Shown in pieces: positions 1-7,475 of a DNA stretch of 45,406 nucleotides. A program made the translations under genes and the position numbers. The stretch covers positions 1-45,406 of the forward strand of contig CAMIZG010000011.1 of NCBI GenBank assembly GCA_946403215.1. Reading direction: 5' to 3'. This stretch comes from an uncultured Bacteroidales bacterium. GTDB taxonomy: Bacteria > Bacteroidota > Bacteroidia > Bacteroidales > Paludibacteraceae. A model generated the notes under the pieces. That model was not told the origin of the DNA and searched no databases. It saw only the letters and a program-made list of their open reading frames with translations. The stretch's first letter is position 1. Each line of letters opens with the position of its first letter.

Positions 1-3
1 TTT

Positions 4-210
4 ATGTCAGACATCGGCATCCGCAGCCAGATGGCTGTACTCGCGAACTGCAATCAACAAGAAGAATATCCCTTCAAGGCATTTTGCGAACTTACCCATT
101 GCACGCCAGAAATTGCCAAGATGTTCTCTGACCTGTTATTAATTGAAGTCGCGCTCACGCCCGAAGAAATCGCGGCAGAGCGTGAACGATTAGAAAGGAT
201 GAAATCATGA
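4..210 (+). CDS. Hypothetical protein, possibly the 3' part of a longer gene
   Basis: An open frame of 68 codons begins with ATG at the fourth base of the window. Nothing upstream is visible, so it may be a whole small gene or the end of a longer one. Its stop overlaps the ATG of the next gene (ATGA type), which suggests translational coupling and supports it being real. The product is soluble and ends in a charged, probably helical tail rich in Glu and Arg (EEIAAERERLERMK). No signal peptide, membrane segment or known domain is visible. It is the first visible member of the accessory operon that runs to 3966. Function unknown. Confidence 0.5.
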   Translation: MSDIGIRSQMAVLANCNQQEEYPFKAFCELTHCTPEIAKMFSDLLLIEVALTPEEIAAERERLERMKS

Positions 211-848
211 TTTGTTACAACGCACCCGTCCTTCGACTCATCGAAACGGAAATATTTAACACCTTTAATAGCAAAGGAGTTGATTATCCCGATTATTCCA
301 ATTTGCTTGAGATTCGGAAAACACTTCTTAACGAGTTGGCTCTCGCGCAGCAAGCAGAACTATTGCCGGCCATTATTGCTTTTAATGAGGCTTTATGTAG
401 CGCTTTACATAAAATGTATAATCGTGCTCATAATTTATATGAGCAGATTTCTGTTATACAACCAATCGCTGAATTAACAGCAAAATGTTATTTAGATAGT
501 AAATATCCGCCACGACACCCGTACCAGAACCCTGGCCGCCAGGATTTATGGGAGGCCTTATGTGATAGTGGCTGGAACTCCCTCTATGCAGATGGAGTAA
601 CGCACGAATTGGTGCTTCCTCGCGACATCAACGAATCTTTCGACACCTTTATCGGCATGGACTGTCCGCCGCCGAACTGGAACGAAGGTCTTGACCAAGA
701 ACTCACCAAAGATCTGCATCTTATCAATGCCTTCCACAACCTCTTCGACCATACCAGCTTTGCTCTCACGGACTTCCTCTTTGTGCGTAATTTCGACATT
801 GAAATAGATATCAAAATTGAACAATCCATTAAACAAGAAAAAATATGA
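207..848 (+). CDS. Hypothetical protein, 213 aa, in accessory operon
   Basis: The start ATG overlaps the stop of the preceding gene and the stop overlaps the ATG of the following LRR gene (both by 4 bases), so three genes are translationally coupled. The product has no signal peptide or membrane segment. The N-terminal half looks helical; the middle is rich in Pro, Tyr and Trp (for example PPRHPYQNPGRQDLWEAL). The C-terminal half is acidic and ends in a Lys/Glu-rich tail. I do not recognise a family. Coupling to an LRR protein suggests a shared complex or shared dosage, which is inference only. Confidence 0.65.
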   Translation: MICYNAPVLRLIETEIFNTFNSKGVDYPDYSNLLEIRKTLLNELALAQQAELLPAIIAFNEALCSALHKMYNRAHNLYEQISVIQPIAELTAKCYLDSKYPPRHPYQNPGRQDLWEALCDSGWNSLYADGVTHELVLPRDINESFDTFIGMDCPPPNWNEGLDQELTKDLHLINAFHNLFDHTSFALTDFLFVRNFDIEIDIKIEQSIKQEKI

Positions 849-1945
849 AACCATTAATCCGAGAGCGTGTTCGTGGTGAACACGGAGAAGAATTTACCAT
901 TTACGGTGAATACAAGATCCTCACCCATCTCCCATCCGACTATCAAGGAACTTACGAAGTACCTAATTGGGTAACAACCATCGGTCAGGATGCGATAAGA
1001 AGTTGCCATGAACTTACTTCAGTCAAAATCCCCAAAAGCGTCACAATGATTCGTTCCGGCAATTTCCATTTTTGTGACAAACTGACTTCCATCGTTGTTG
1101 ATGCTAACAATCCCGTTTTCGATTCGCGTCACAACTGCAATGCAATCATTGTGTCTGTAACCAACACATTGGTGCTTGGCTGCAATGGAACAACCATTCC
1201 TGATGGTATAGAATCTGTTGAGGAAGGCGCTTTTGTCGGCTGTAGCGCATTGCAATCGTTGTATATCCCTGCAAGTGTAAAGCACTTGGGATTTAGGTTT
1301 TTTGAATCCTGCCCCAATTTAGCCTCTATCTCCGTGAACATTAACAATCCCCTCTATGATACAAGGGATAATTGCAATGCCATTATCGAAACGGCAACAA
1401 ACAAATTGCTCTGCTCATGCCAGGCGATTGAGTATTTTGTTATCCCCCGCAGCGTCACAAGTATTGGCAGCTATGCCTTCCAAGGTTGCCGTAACTTGAA
1501 ATCAATCCGCATCCCCGAACGCGTAATAAATATCGGCGAATCGGCTTTTGACAATTGCCATTCTTTAGATGCTGTACTCCATTTATCCGACATTAAAGTA
1601 ATAGAGAAAAACGTTTTTGCAGATTGTATGCAACTGAAGAAAGTGGTTATCGGTTCTGGTATTACAAAAATTTGCTTAGGTGCTTTCTGTGCATGTGTTA
1701 GTCTCAAAGAGGTCGTCATTTTTGAAGGAGTTCGGGAAATTGATTCCTGGGCTTTTGGACGATGCGACAGTTTGGAACGAATCACACTACCGTCTGGATT
1801 AGAAACGATTGCACCCGATGCATTCAAAAACTGCAATCGGGTAGTGCAGGTGAACATCCCCAGCGGAACATCAGAGTATTACGCCAAGTTTGATGCTCTA
1901 AAGAAATTCAGATGGCGCTTCGTTGAGTGTGATACCCTAAGCTAA
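845..1945 (+). CDS. BspA-type leucine-rich repeat protein (LRR_5), no signal peptide
   Basis: The 366-residue product consists almost entirely of BspA/TpLRR repeats of about 23 residues, with the pattern 'I..sAF.gC..L..i.iP..v..I' (for example SIGSYAFQGCRNLKSIRIP). Two insert units, 'NNPVFDSRHNCNAII' and 'NNPLYDTRDNCNAII', are typical of BspA proteins. The N-terminus (MKPLIRERVRGEHGEEF) lacks any signal peptide and the C-terminus lacks a sorting domain, so the protein is probably cytosolic, unlike surface BspA adhesins. Its ATG overlaps the upstream stop by 4 bases. LRR repeats of this type usually bind proteins; the partner could be one of the co-encoded proteins (inference). Confidence 0.88.
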   Translation: MKPLIRERVRGEHGEEFTIYGEYKILTHLPSDYQGTYEVPNWVTTIGQDAIRSCHELTSVKIPKSVTMIRSGNFHFCDKLTSIVVDANNPVFDSRHNCNAIIVSVTNTLVLGCNGTTIPDGIESVEEGAFVGCSALQSLYIPASVKHLGFRFFESCPNLASISVNINNPLYDTRDNCNAIIETATNKLLCSCQAIEYFVIPRSVTSIGSYAFQGCRNLKSIRIPERVINIGESAFDNCHSLDAVLHLSDIKVIEKNVFADCMQLKKVVIGSGITKICLGAFCACVSLKEVVIFEGVREIDSWAFGRCDSLERITLPSGLETIAPDAFKNCNRVVQVNIPSGTSEYYAKFDALKKFRWRFVECDTLS

Positions 1946-1964
1946 TAAACAATAGTCGCATTTG

Positions 1965-2705
1965 ATGATAAAGAGAAAAACAAAAATAAAGGGATACATT
2001 GTCGGCATTGAGCCTATTGATCAATCTTTCGGAGGGTTAAAAGATGGCAGTTTGTATTGCCTCTGCTGCACTCAGCCGAAAGATACTTCCTCTTTGTCGG
2101 CTAAGGTAGCGATAGGCTTGGCAAGCAGAGGAAAAAGTGTCGTGATATTTACTACAACATTAACGCCCAGAGCAATGTTCAATCTTCTTGTTGACACCAT
2201 ACAACAATATGACGTATCCTCCACCTCACATGACTTTACGCAGCGCAAGTTTAATGCAATCAATAAGTTTGGCCAAATGGCTATCCTGATTGAGAGCCCT
2301 CGTTCGTTGCGTTATGAGTCATTAACCAATTCGATGCAAAAGATTTCCTACTTGCCCCATCATGCCATAGAATGTGTAATAATTGACAATATTCAGAACA
2401 TGCTGACAGATTTTCCCGTTTCTTCTAAAACTGTCGCATTGGATGCCAATCTATATTTGCTGAAAATGATTGCTGAAGAATATAAGATTCCAGTTATAGC
2501 AACGCTTGACGGCAACTATTCATACGTATGGGAAAGACTAAATGAATCTTCATATATAGATAAAATGTTGGCGGTTCGGTGTAGGTTTGATAAAATAGAT
2601 AAAGCAGAAGCATTTAGTATTCCTATCGTAACTATACCACCGGATGAGAAGCAGCCGGAACTCTTTGAAACTGCATTAGATGTAGTATTAGGGAAAGGCG
2701 AATAA
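1965..2705 (+). CDS. DnaB/RecA-fold protein with a degenerate Walker A motif
   Basis: The protein follows the layout of the DnaB helicase C-terminal domain. A 'GIEPIDQSFGGLKDGSL' entry matches 'TGF..LD...GGL..G.L'. A strand-helix unit follows, then 'VIIDNIQNM' at the Walker B position (DnaB 'ILIDYLQLM'), then 'IPVIATLDGNYS' (DnaB 'VPVIALSQLNR'). The P-loop is gone: where DnaB has RPSMGKT this protein reads TQPKDTSS, with no GK[ST]. It is therefore unlikely to hydrolyse ATP in the normal way, and there is no DnaB N-terminal domain. The longer frame opens with TTG at 1962; I take ATG at 1965, 19 bases after the LRR gene. It may be a structural or regulatory relic of a KaiC/DnaB-like ATPase. Confidence 0.7.
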   Translation: MIKRKTKIKGYIVGIEPIDQSFGGLKDGSLYCLCCTQPKDTSSLSAKVAIGLASRGKSVVIFTTTLTPRAMFNLLVDTIQQYDVSSTSHDFTQRKFNAINKFGQMAILIESPRSLRYESLTNSMQKISYLPHHAIECVIIDNIQNMLTDFPVSSKTVALDANLYLLKMIAEEYKIPVIATLDGNYSYVWERLNESSYIDKMLAVRCRFDKIDKAEAFSIPIVTIPPDEKQPELFETALDVVLGKGE

Positions 2706-2730
2706 TTATTACAATCAATTCAACAAACCA

Positions 2731-3348
2731 ATGAAAAAGAAAATCGTATTTGGCTTGCTGCTCTGCATCGGAGTGGCAACCGCATTCGGACAAAAGTCCG
2801 AAGTTACAGTGTTTGGCCTCCCATTTGGGAGCACGTATGAGGCGTTCCTTTCCGCTTTCAAAGAGCGAAGCTTCACAGGGAACACACAAGTATATCCGAC
2901 CAATGGAGATGTGCGTATCTATAACATCGATGGCACATTTATGACGTACAAATGTTCTGTCGAGATGTGGGCGACCAGCCTTTCGCACACTGTCTATCAA
3001 GTGAAAATCAAGTTCCCATATTATTCAGACAATTACAAGAACATCCCTAAAGAGCAACAGTTTCGCGCCATCATATCTTTGTTGGAAGATAAATACGGCA
3101 AGGCTACATTTGTGAAAAAGAAATCTGGAAAAACAGTCGTGCAAACTATAGACGATGGTAGTGCTGCAATTTGGCATTTTGCCAATAACACGGATCTTGA
3201 GGTGTATTACATGGCATCCGATGATTATTGTATTCTCACGTATGGCGGAGATGACGCATTGAATGGAATTTTGCATAAGGAGATAGAACAGGTGAAACAG
3301 CAAAAAGCCACTGAACATCAAAATCAAATATCCAATAGTAACATTTAA
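2731..3348 (+). CDS. Secreted protein of unknown function, paralogue 1
   Basis: The N-terminus MKKKIVFGLLLCIGVATAFGQ is a clear SPI signal peptide (cleavage after about residue 20, mature start near QKSEV). The 205-residue product then shows 'GLPFGSTYEAFLSAFKERSF', a beta-rich centre, 'LLEDKYGKATF' and a Lys/Gln-rich C-terminal tail. The same order of elements appears in the next gene, so the two are paralogues. There is no lipobox, membrane anchor or T9SS sorting domain, so a periplasmic location is likely. The gene follows the DnaB-like gene by 25 bases. Similar small secreted proteins occur in Bacteroidales, but I cannot assign a named family. Confidence 0.7.
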   Translation: MKKKIVFGLLLCIGVATAFGQKSEVTVFGLPFGSTYEAFLSAFKERSFTGNTQVYPTNGDVRIYNIDGTFMTYKCSVEMWATSLSHTVYQVKIKFPYYSDNYKNIPKEQQFRAIISLLEDKYGKATFVKKKSGKTVVQTIDDGSAAIWHFANNTDLEVYYMASDDYCILTYGGDDALNGILHKEIEQVKQQKATEHQNQISNSNI

Positions 3349-3360
3349 TTTTTGAGCGAT

Positions 3361-3966
3361 ATGAAACGATTAGCATTTATTGTATTTGCCTTATTCTCAT
3401 TTGGCATAGCGTATTGCCAGCAACCGGCTTTCTTGGGGATAGCCATCGGGACATCCATTGATGAGTTTGTCTCGCAACTGGAGACGCAGGGATTTTCCGT
3501 TGAGGGAAGCAATCCGAAGATTGAAGAATATATGTACATCCTGACAAGCGGTAAGCTCAAAGGTACGTATATCAATTATCCAGCAACGGTTATACTCTAT
3601 GCGTCTGTTCTAACCCGGACAGTGACAAAAGTTCATGTGGAATTTTATTTCAATGATGATGTTTCCAAAGAATCACAGGTGGACAACATAATCAAGTTGT
3701 TTGAGCAGAAGTACGGTCGAACGGAGTATTACAACAAAGGCCTACAGGAAGTCAAGCCTACCATCGAAAACGCAAATATGGCGCGATGGTTCATGCAAAA
3801 GAAGCCTGCAATCGTCATGACGTTTATTGGAAGCAAGTGCCAGTTTGACTTCGGCTTTGCCGATAACACGCTCATCAAAGACGAAGAGGCACAAAAGAAA
3901 AGCAATCAGGTCGCAGAACACAAGCAGCATATTCTGTCGCAAATAAACCTTGACACTGAATTCTAA
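3361..3966 (+). CDS. Secreted protein of unknown function, paralogue 2
   Basis: This gene starts 12 bases after paralogue 1. The frame can be read from TTG at 3352, but ATG at 3361 gives a good signal peptide (MKRLAFIVFALFSFGIAYCQ). The mature part repeats the plan of its neighbour: 'GIAIGTSIDEFVSQLETQGF' for 'GLPFGSTYEAFLSAFKERSF', 'LFEQKYGRTEY' for 'LLEDKYGKATF', a late beta segment and a Lys/Gln-rich tail. Overall identity is low, so the duplication is old. It is the last gene of the accessory operon; the hairpin at 4250-4287 could end transcription. Function unknown, probably periplasmic. Confidence 0.7.
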   Translation: MKRLAFIVFALFSFGIAYCQQPAFLGIAIGTSIDEFVSQLETQGFSVEGSNPKIEEYMYILTSGKLKGTYINYPATVILYASVLTRTVTKVHVEFYFNDDVSKESQVDNIIKLFEQKYGRTEYYNKGLQEVKPTIENANMARWFMQKKPAIVMTFIGSKCQFDFGFADNTLIKDEEAQKKSNQVAEHKQHILSQINLDTEF

Positions 3967-4249
3967 CTTTCAACCGGGTCAATCAAAACATCATTTTTCG
4001 GGAACGAGTTGGCCAAAGAGCATAACATAAGCATAAGATAAGCATATCATAAACCTAAGGACGGTTCAGGAACGGTTTAGGCACATAGACGAAATGTTCA
4101 AAGGCTGAATCGTAGTGCAAAGTAGAGCCATAGTCAGTCCATTAAGCGGTCATTATCGGTCCGTTTCCGATGCAACATCGAGTCATTCTCATTCGCATCT
4201 CGTTCGCATCGTGGACGTCACTGTAGGATGCCGGCATGAAATGTGTACG
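3967..4249. other. Non-coding spacer with short imperfect repeats
   Basis: No credible gene lies between the accessory operon and the hairpin at 4250. The stretch contains short imperfect repeats: 'AAGCATA'-like units near 4026-4052, 'GGACGGTT/GGAACGGTT' near 4060-4078, and 'TTCGCATC' units near 4191-4211. No tRNA, integrase site or inverted terminal repeat is evident. It could be the worn edge of an inserted accessory block (inference). Confidence 0.5.
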
Positions 4250-4287
4250 ATTAAGGGCGTGCCAAACTAAATTGACACGCCCTTAAT
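4250..4287. terminator. Strong hairpin between convergent genes
   Basis: A 12-bp perfect stem (ATTAAGGGCGTG pairing with CACGCCCTTAAT) encloses a 14-base loop. It lies between the end of the accessory operon (+) and the end of pyruvate phosphate dikinase (-). The symmetry would serve both strands. The T-run after the stem is poor on either strand, so it may work as an mRNA end-stabiliser as much as a classic terminator. Confidence 0.65.
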
Positions 4288-4301
4288 TCATGTGCTAAAT
4301 A

Positions 4302-4364
4302 TTGCTTACTTCTTAGCCGAAGGCACGATTATTTATTATCTTGCTTACGCTCGAACGATTACTT
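4302..4364 (-). repeat. Imperfect duplication around the PPDK stop codon
   Basis: Read on the minus strand, the stop region AAGTAATCGT...GTAAGCAA (4364-4341) recurs downstream as AAATAATCGT...GTAAGCAA (4334-4302). The second copy is nine bases longer in the middle. The ends match well; the middle parts (TCGAGC and GCCTTCGGCTAAGAA) match poorly. Confidence 0.4.
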
Positions 4365-7088
4365 CTCATCCTCGACAGCAGCCTGGGCGGCGGCGAGGCG
4401 GGCGATAGGTACGCGGAACGGTGAGCAAGATGCATAGTTCATTCCCACACGTGCGCAGAACTTAACAGACGAAGGTTCACCACCATGCTCGCCGCAGATA
4501 CCTGTGCGGAGTGCGGGACGAACGGCACGACCCTTCTCTACTGCCATCTTGATGAGCTGGCCTACACCGTGCTGGTCAAGAACCTGGAACGGGTCAACCT
4601 TCAAGATCTTCTTCTCAAGATATGCAGGCAAGAACGAAGCGATGTCGTCACGGCTGTAACCGAAGGTCATCTGGGTGAGGTCGTTCGTACCGAAGCTGAA
4701 GTACTGAGCTTCCGTAGCGATGCGGTCAGCGGTAAGGGCTGCACGCGGGATCTCGATCATCGTACCGATCTCGAACTCGACTTCGATGCCATACTCGGCA
4801 AATACTTCCTTGGCAACGCGCTGGATGATCTCCTTCTGTTGCTTGAACTCGTAGAGGATACCGATCAGCGGAACCATGATCTCCGGCATAGGATCGTGAC
4901 CTTCCTTCTTCAGCTCGCAAGCAGCCGACAGGATAGCGCGGGTCTGCATAGCGGTGATCTCGGGGAAGGTGATACCCAGACGGCAACCACGGTGACCGAG
5001 CATCGGGTTATTCTCGGCAAGCGACTCAACACGGCGTTGAATCTCCTCAACCGAAACGCCCATCTCCTTAGCCATCGTTTGCTGACCGGCAAGATCATGG
5101 GGTACGAACTCATGCAACGGCGGATCGAGCAGACGGATATTTACAGGCAGTCCGTCCATTGCCAACAAGATACCCTTGAAGTCGGCTTTCTGGTACGGCA
5201 GCAGCTTAGCCAGTGCTTTCTCGCGACCTTCGCTGTCCTTGGCAAGAATCATCTCACGCATAGCTACGATCTTCTTGTCGTCAAAGAACATGTGCTCGGT
5301 ACGTGTCAGACCGATACCCTTGGCTCCAAAGGCACGTGCCACTTGTGCATCGTGAGGAGTATCAGCATTCGTACGAACCTGCAGATGTGTATATTTGTCG
5401 CACAGATCCATCAATGCCTTGAAGTCACCGCTGAGTTCAGCAGCCTTGGTAGGAATCTCACCGGCATAAACCTGACCGGTCGAACCGTTGAGCGACAGGT
5501 AGTCGCCTTCCTTATAGGTAACGCCCTCGATGGTAACGGTCTTATCCTTGTAGTCAACCAGGATAGCACCTGCACCCGATACGCAGCACTTACCCATACC
5601 GCGAGCCACAACGGCTGCGTGTGAGGTCATACCGCCACGTGCGGTGAGGATACCTTCGGCAGCCGACATACCGGCCAAGTCCTCAGGCGAAGTCTCGATA
5701 CGAACCATGATCACCTTGTGACCGTCCTTGTGCCACTCCTGAGCGTCGTCAGCGTGGAAGACGATCTGACCGCAGGCTGCACCCGGCGATGCGGGCAGAC
5801 CTTGGGTGATAACTTTGGCTTTCTTGAGTGCGTCCTTGTCAAATACAGGGTGCAGCAGTTCGTCCAACTTCTGCGGCTCGCAGCGCATGATAGCCTCTTT
5901 CTCAGAGATAACGCCTTCGCGAACAAGATCCATAGCGATCTTCACCATAGCCGTACCGGTACGTTTGCCGTTACGGGTCTGCAGGAACCAGAGCTTGCCC
6001 TCTTGTACGGTGAACTCCATATCCTGCATATCGCGGTAGTGATCCTCAAGTTTCTGCTGAATAGTGTTCAGTTCGGCATAGAGTTCAGGCATAGCCTCTT
6101 CCATCGAAGGATACTTGCTTGCACGCTCCTCCTCGCTTATACCCTGCAACTTAGCCCAACGGCGGCTGCCCTCAAGGGTGATCTGCTGCGGAGTACGGAT
6201 ACCTGCTACAACGTCCTCGCCCTGTGCATTAACCAGGTACTCACCGTTGAACAGGTTCTCACCGGTAGCGGCGTCACGGCTGAAGCATACGCCCGTAGCC
6301 GAGGTCTCGCCCATGTTACCGAACACCATTGCCATAACCGAAACGGCTGTTCCCCATTCGTCAGGAATTCCTTCCATCTTACGGTAGAGGATAGCGCGCT
6401 CGTTCATCCAGCTGCGGAATACAGCGCAGATAGCACCCCACAACTGCTCGATAGGATCGTTGGGGAAATCCTTGCCGGTCTGCTCCTTGATAGCGGTCTT
6501 GAAGCGTGCTACCAGGAGCTTCAACTCATCAACGTTTAGGTCTTTGTCCAGTTTGATGTGACGGATCTCCTTCACCTCGTCAATGATCTTCTCGAACGGG
6601 TCGATGTCGGTCTTGTTCACCGGCTTCATGCCCAGCACGACGTCACCGTACATCTGTACGAAACGGCGGTAGGAGTCATAAACGAAGTGCGGGTTGTTGG
6701 TCTTGGCCACCATGCCCTCGGCAACGGTGTCATTCAGACCGAGGTTGAGGATGGTGTCCATCATACCCGGCATGGATGCACGCGCACCCGAACGAACGCT
6801 GACGAGCAGCGGGTTCTTCGGATCGCCGAACTTGCAACCCATAAGGTTCTCAATGTGCTTTACGGCAGCGAGTACGTCGTCGTTCAGGAGCTCAACGATC
6901 TTGTCCTGACCAACCTGATAGTACTCGTTACAAACGTCGGTAGTGATTGTGAATCCCGGGGGCACAGGTACACCCACAAGGTTCATCTCGGCGCAGTTGG
7001 CACCTTTACCGCCCAGTTGCTCGCGCATCTGAGCGTTACCTTCGGCCTTACCGTTACCAAAGGTGTAAACACGTTTTTTGTTGTCCAT
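4359..7088 (-). CDS. ppdK: Pyruvate, phosphate dikinase
   Basis: This cytosolic enzyme interconverts pyruvate + ATP + Pi with phosphoenolpyruvate + AMP + PPi. In anaerobic Bacteroidota it often works in PPi-linked glycolysis. The 909-residue length fits the bacterial family. The N-terminal ATP-grasp domain starts with 'QLGGKGANCAEM'. The swivelling phosphohistidine domain carries 'GGMTSHAAVVARGMGKCCVSG' near residue 485 (the His is the phosphate carrier). The C-terminal PEP-binding TIM barrel carries 'GTNDLTQMTFGYSRDD' and the catalytic Cys in 'GICGEHGG' near residue 864. The gene has its own promoter at 7259-7290 and a long leader, so it is probably monocistronic. It lies just downstream of a cellulose-use operon whose glucose phosphate it could help process. 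Confidence 0.97.
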   Translation of the reverse strand: MDNKKRVYTFGNGKAEGNAQMREQLGGKGANCAEMNLVGVPVPPGFTITTDVCNEYYQVGQDKIVELLNDDVLAAVKHIENLMGCKFGDPKNPLLVSVRSGARASMPGMMDTILNLGLNDTVAEGMVAKTNNPHFVYDSYRRFVQMYGDVVLGMKPVNKTDIDPFEKIIDEVKEIRHIKLDKDLNVDELKLLVARFKTAIKEQTGKDFPNDPIEQLWGAICAVFRSWMNERAILYRKMEGIPDEWGTAVSVMAMVFGNMGETSATGVCFSRDAATGENLFNGEYLVNAQGEDVVAGIRTPQQITLEGSRRWAKLQGISEEERASKYPSMEEAMPELYAELNTIQQKLEDHYRDMQDMEFTVQEGKLWFLQTRNGKRTGTAMVKIAMDLVREGVISEKEAIMRCEPQKLDELLHPVFDKDALKKAKVITQGLPASPGAACGQIVFHADDAQEWHKDGHKVIMVRIETSPEDLAGMSAAEGILTARGGMTSHAAVVARGMGKCCVSGAGAILVDYKDKTVTIEGVTYKEGDYLSLNGSTGQVYAGEIPTKAAELSGDFKALMDLCDKYTHLQVRTNADTPHDAQVARAFGAKGIGLTRTEHMFFDDKKIVAMREMILAKDSEGREKALAKLLPYQKADFKGILLAMDGLPVNIRLLDPPLHEFVPHDLAGQQTMAKEMGVSVEEIQRRVESLAENNPMLGHRGCRLGITFPEITAMQTRAILSAACELKKEGHDPMPEIMVPLIGILYEFKQQKEIIQRVAKEVFAEYGIEVEFEIGTMIEIPRAALTADRIATEAQYFSFGTNDLTQMTFGYSRDDIASFLPAYLEKKILKVDPFQVLDQHGVGQLIKMAVEKGRAVRPALRTGICGEHGGEPSSVKFCARVGMNYASCSPFRVPIARLAAAQAAVEDEK

Positions 7089-7178
7089 TGTGATTGATTT
7101 ATGTTAATTTTGTTGTTTGAATAGTTTCGAAAGACCGATTTGCCAGACGGAGCAAAAACATAGGGTGCTCCCGATAAA

Positions 7179-7216
7179 CCCCCTACTTTCCTCCGACATT
7201 CCCCCGATATTCCCCC
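7179..7216 (-). promoter_or_regulatory. Four G-runs in the PPDK mRNA leader
   Basis: On the minus strand the leader has four G-tracts: GGGGG (7216-7212), GGGGG (7205-7201), GGAGG (7194-7190) and GGGGG (7183-7179). Short A/T-rich links separate them, and the first two share the unit ATCGGGGGAAT. They lie between the predicted transcription start (about 7252) and the ATG (7088). This could fold as an RNA G-quadruplex or bind a protein. The rest of 7089-7458 holds the promoter, a terminator and the GH9 tail repeats, with no gene. Confidence 0.4.
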
Positions 7217-7258
7217 GATGAAGTCGGACAAAAAGTGCAATCCCACAAAAATCCGCTA

Positions 7259-7290
7259 CAAAGTTACATAATTTTTTTTAAATTTCCAAA
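7259..7290 (-). promoter_or_regulatory. Bacteroidota promoter for ppdK
   Basis: On the minus strand a -33 TTTG (7290-7287) and a -7 TAACTTTG (7266-7259) are separated by exactly 20 bases. This matches the Bacteroidota consensus TTTG-N19-21-TANNTTTG. The predicted start near 7252 leaves a leader of about 165 bases. Confidence 0.75.
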
Positions 7291-7378
7291 TATTTTTCAA
7301 AGAAAAATCGCAGTTTATGCAAAGAATTGAAAAATTCCACGCTATTGGGTGAAAATTCTACATGTTACCACACGAATA

Positions 7379-7406
7379 AAAAAAATCGCCATGAAGCGAT
7401 TTTTTC
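7379..7406 (-). terminator. Rho-independent terminator for the glucan-use operon
   Basis: AAAAAATCGC and GCGATTTTTT pair in a 10-bp stem around a 6-base loop. On the minus strand the stem is followed by a T-rich run. It lies about 50 bases beyond the GH9 stop codon and closes the seven-gene operon. Confidence 0.8.
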
Positions 7407-7414
7407 TGTTACTA

Positions 7415-7475
7415 TTCGATGGCATCGATATCTGCTAGTTCGATAGCATCGTTTATGCCTATTCGATAGCATCGA
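7415..7475 (-). repeat. Three copies of a palindromic TTCGAT-N3-ATCGA unit over the GH9 3' end
   Basis: Cores lie at 7415-7428, 7439-7451 and 7462-7475, with a period of 23-24 bases. Each core is itself close to an inverted repeat. The last copy encodes the final residues of GH9 (LDAIE) and abuts its stop codon; the other two lie in the 3' untranslated region just before the terminator. Confidence 0.7.

Noticed and set aside
4485..5624. A 379-codon open frame on the plus strand within ppdK
   Set aside because: It is antisense to a clearly conserved enzyme, has no domain and no promoter; high codon bias of the real gene leaves the opposite strand open.
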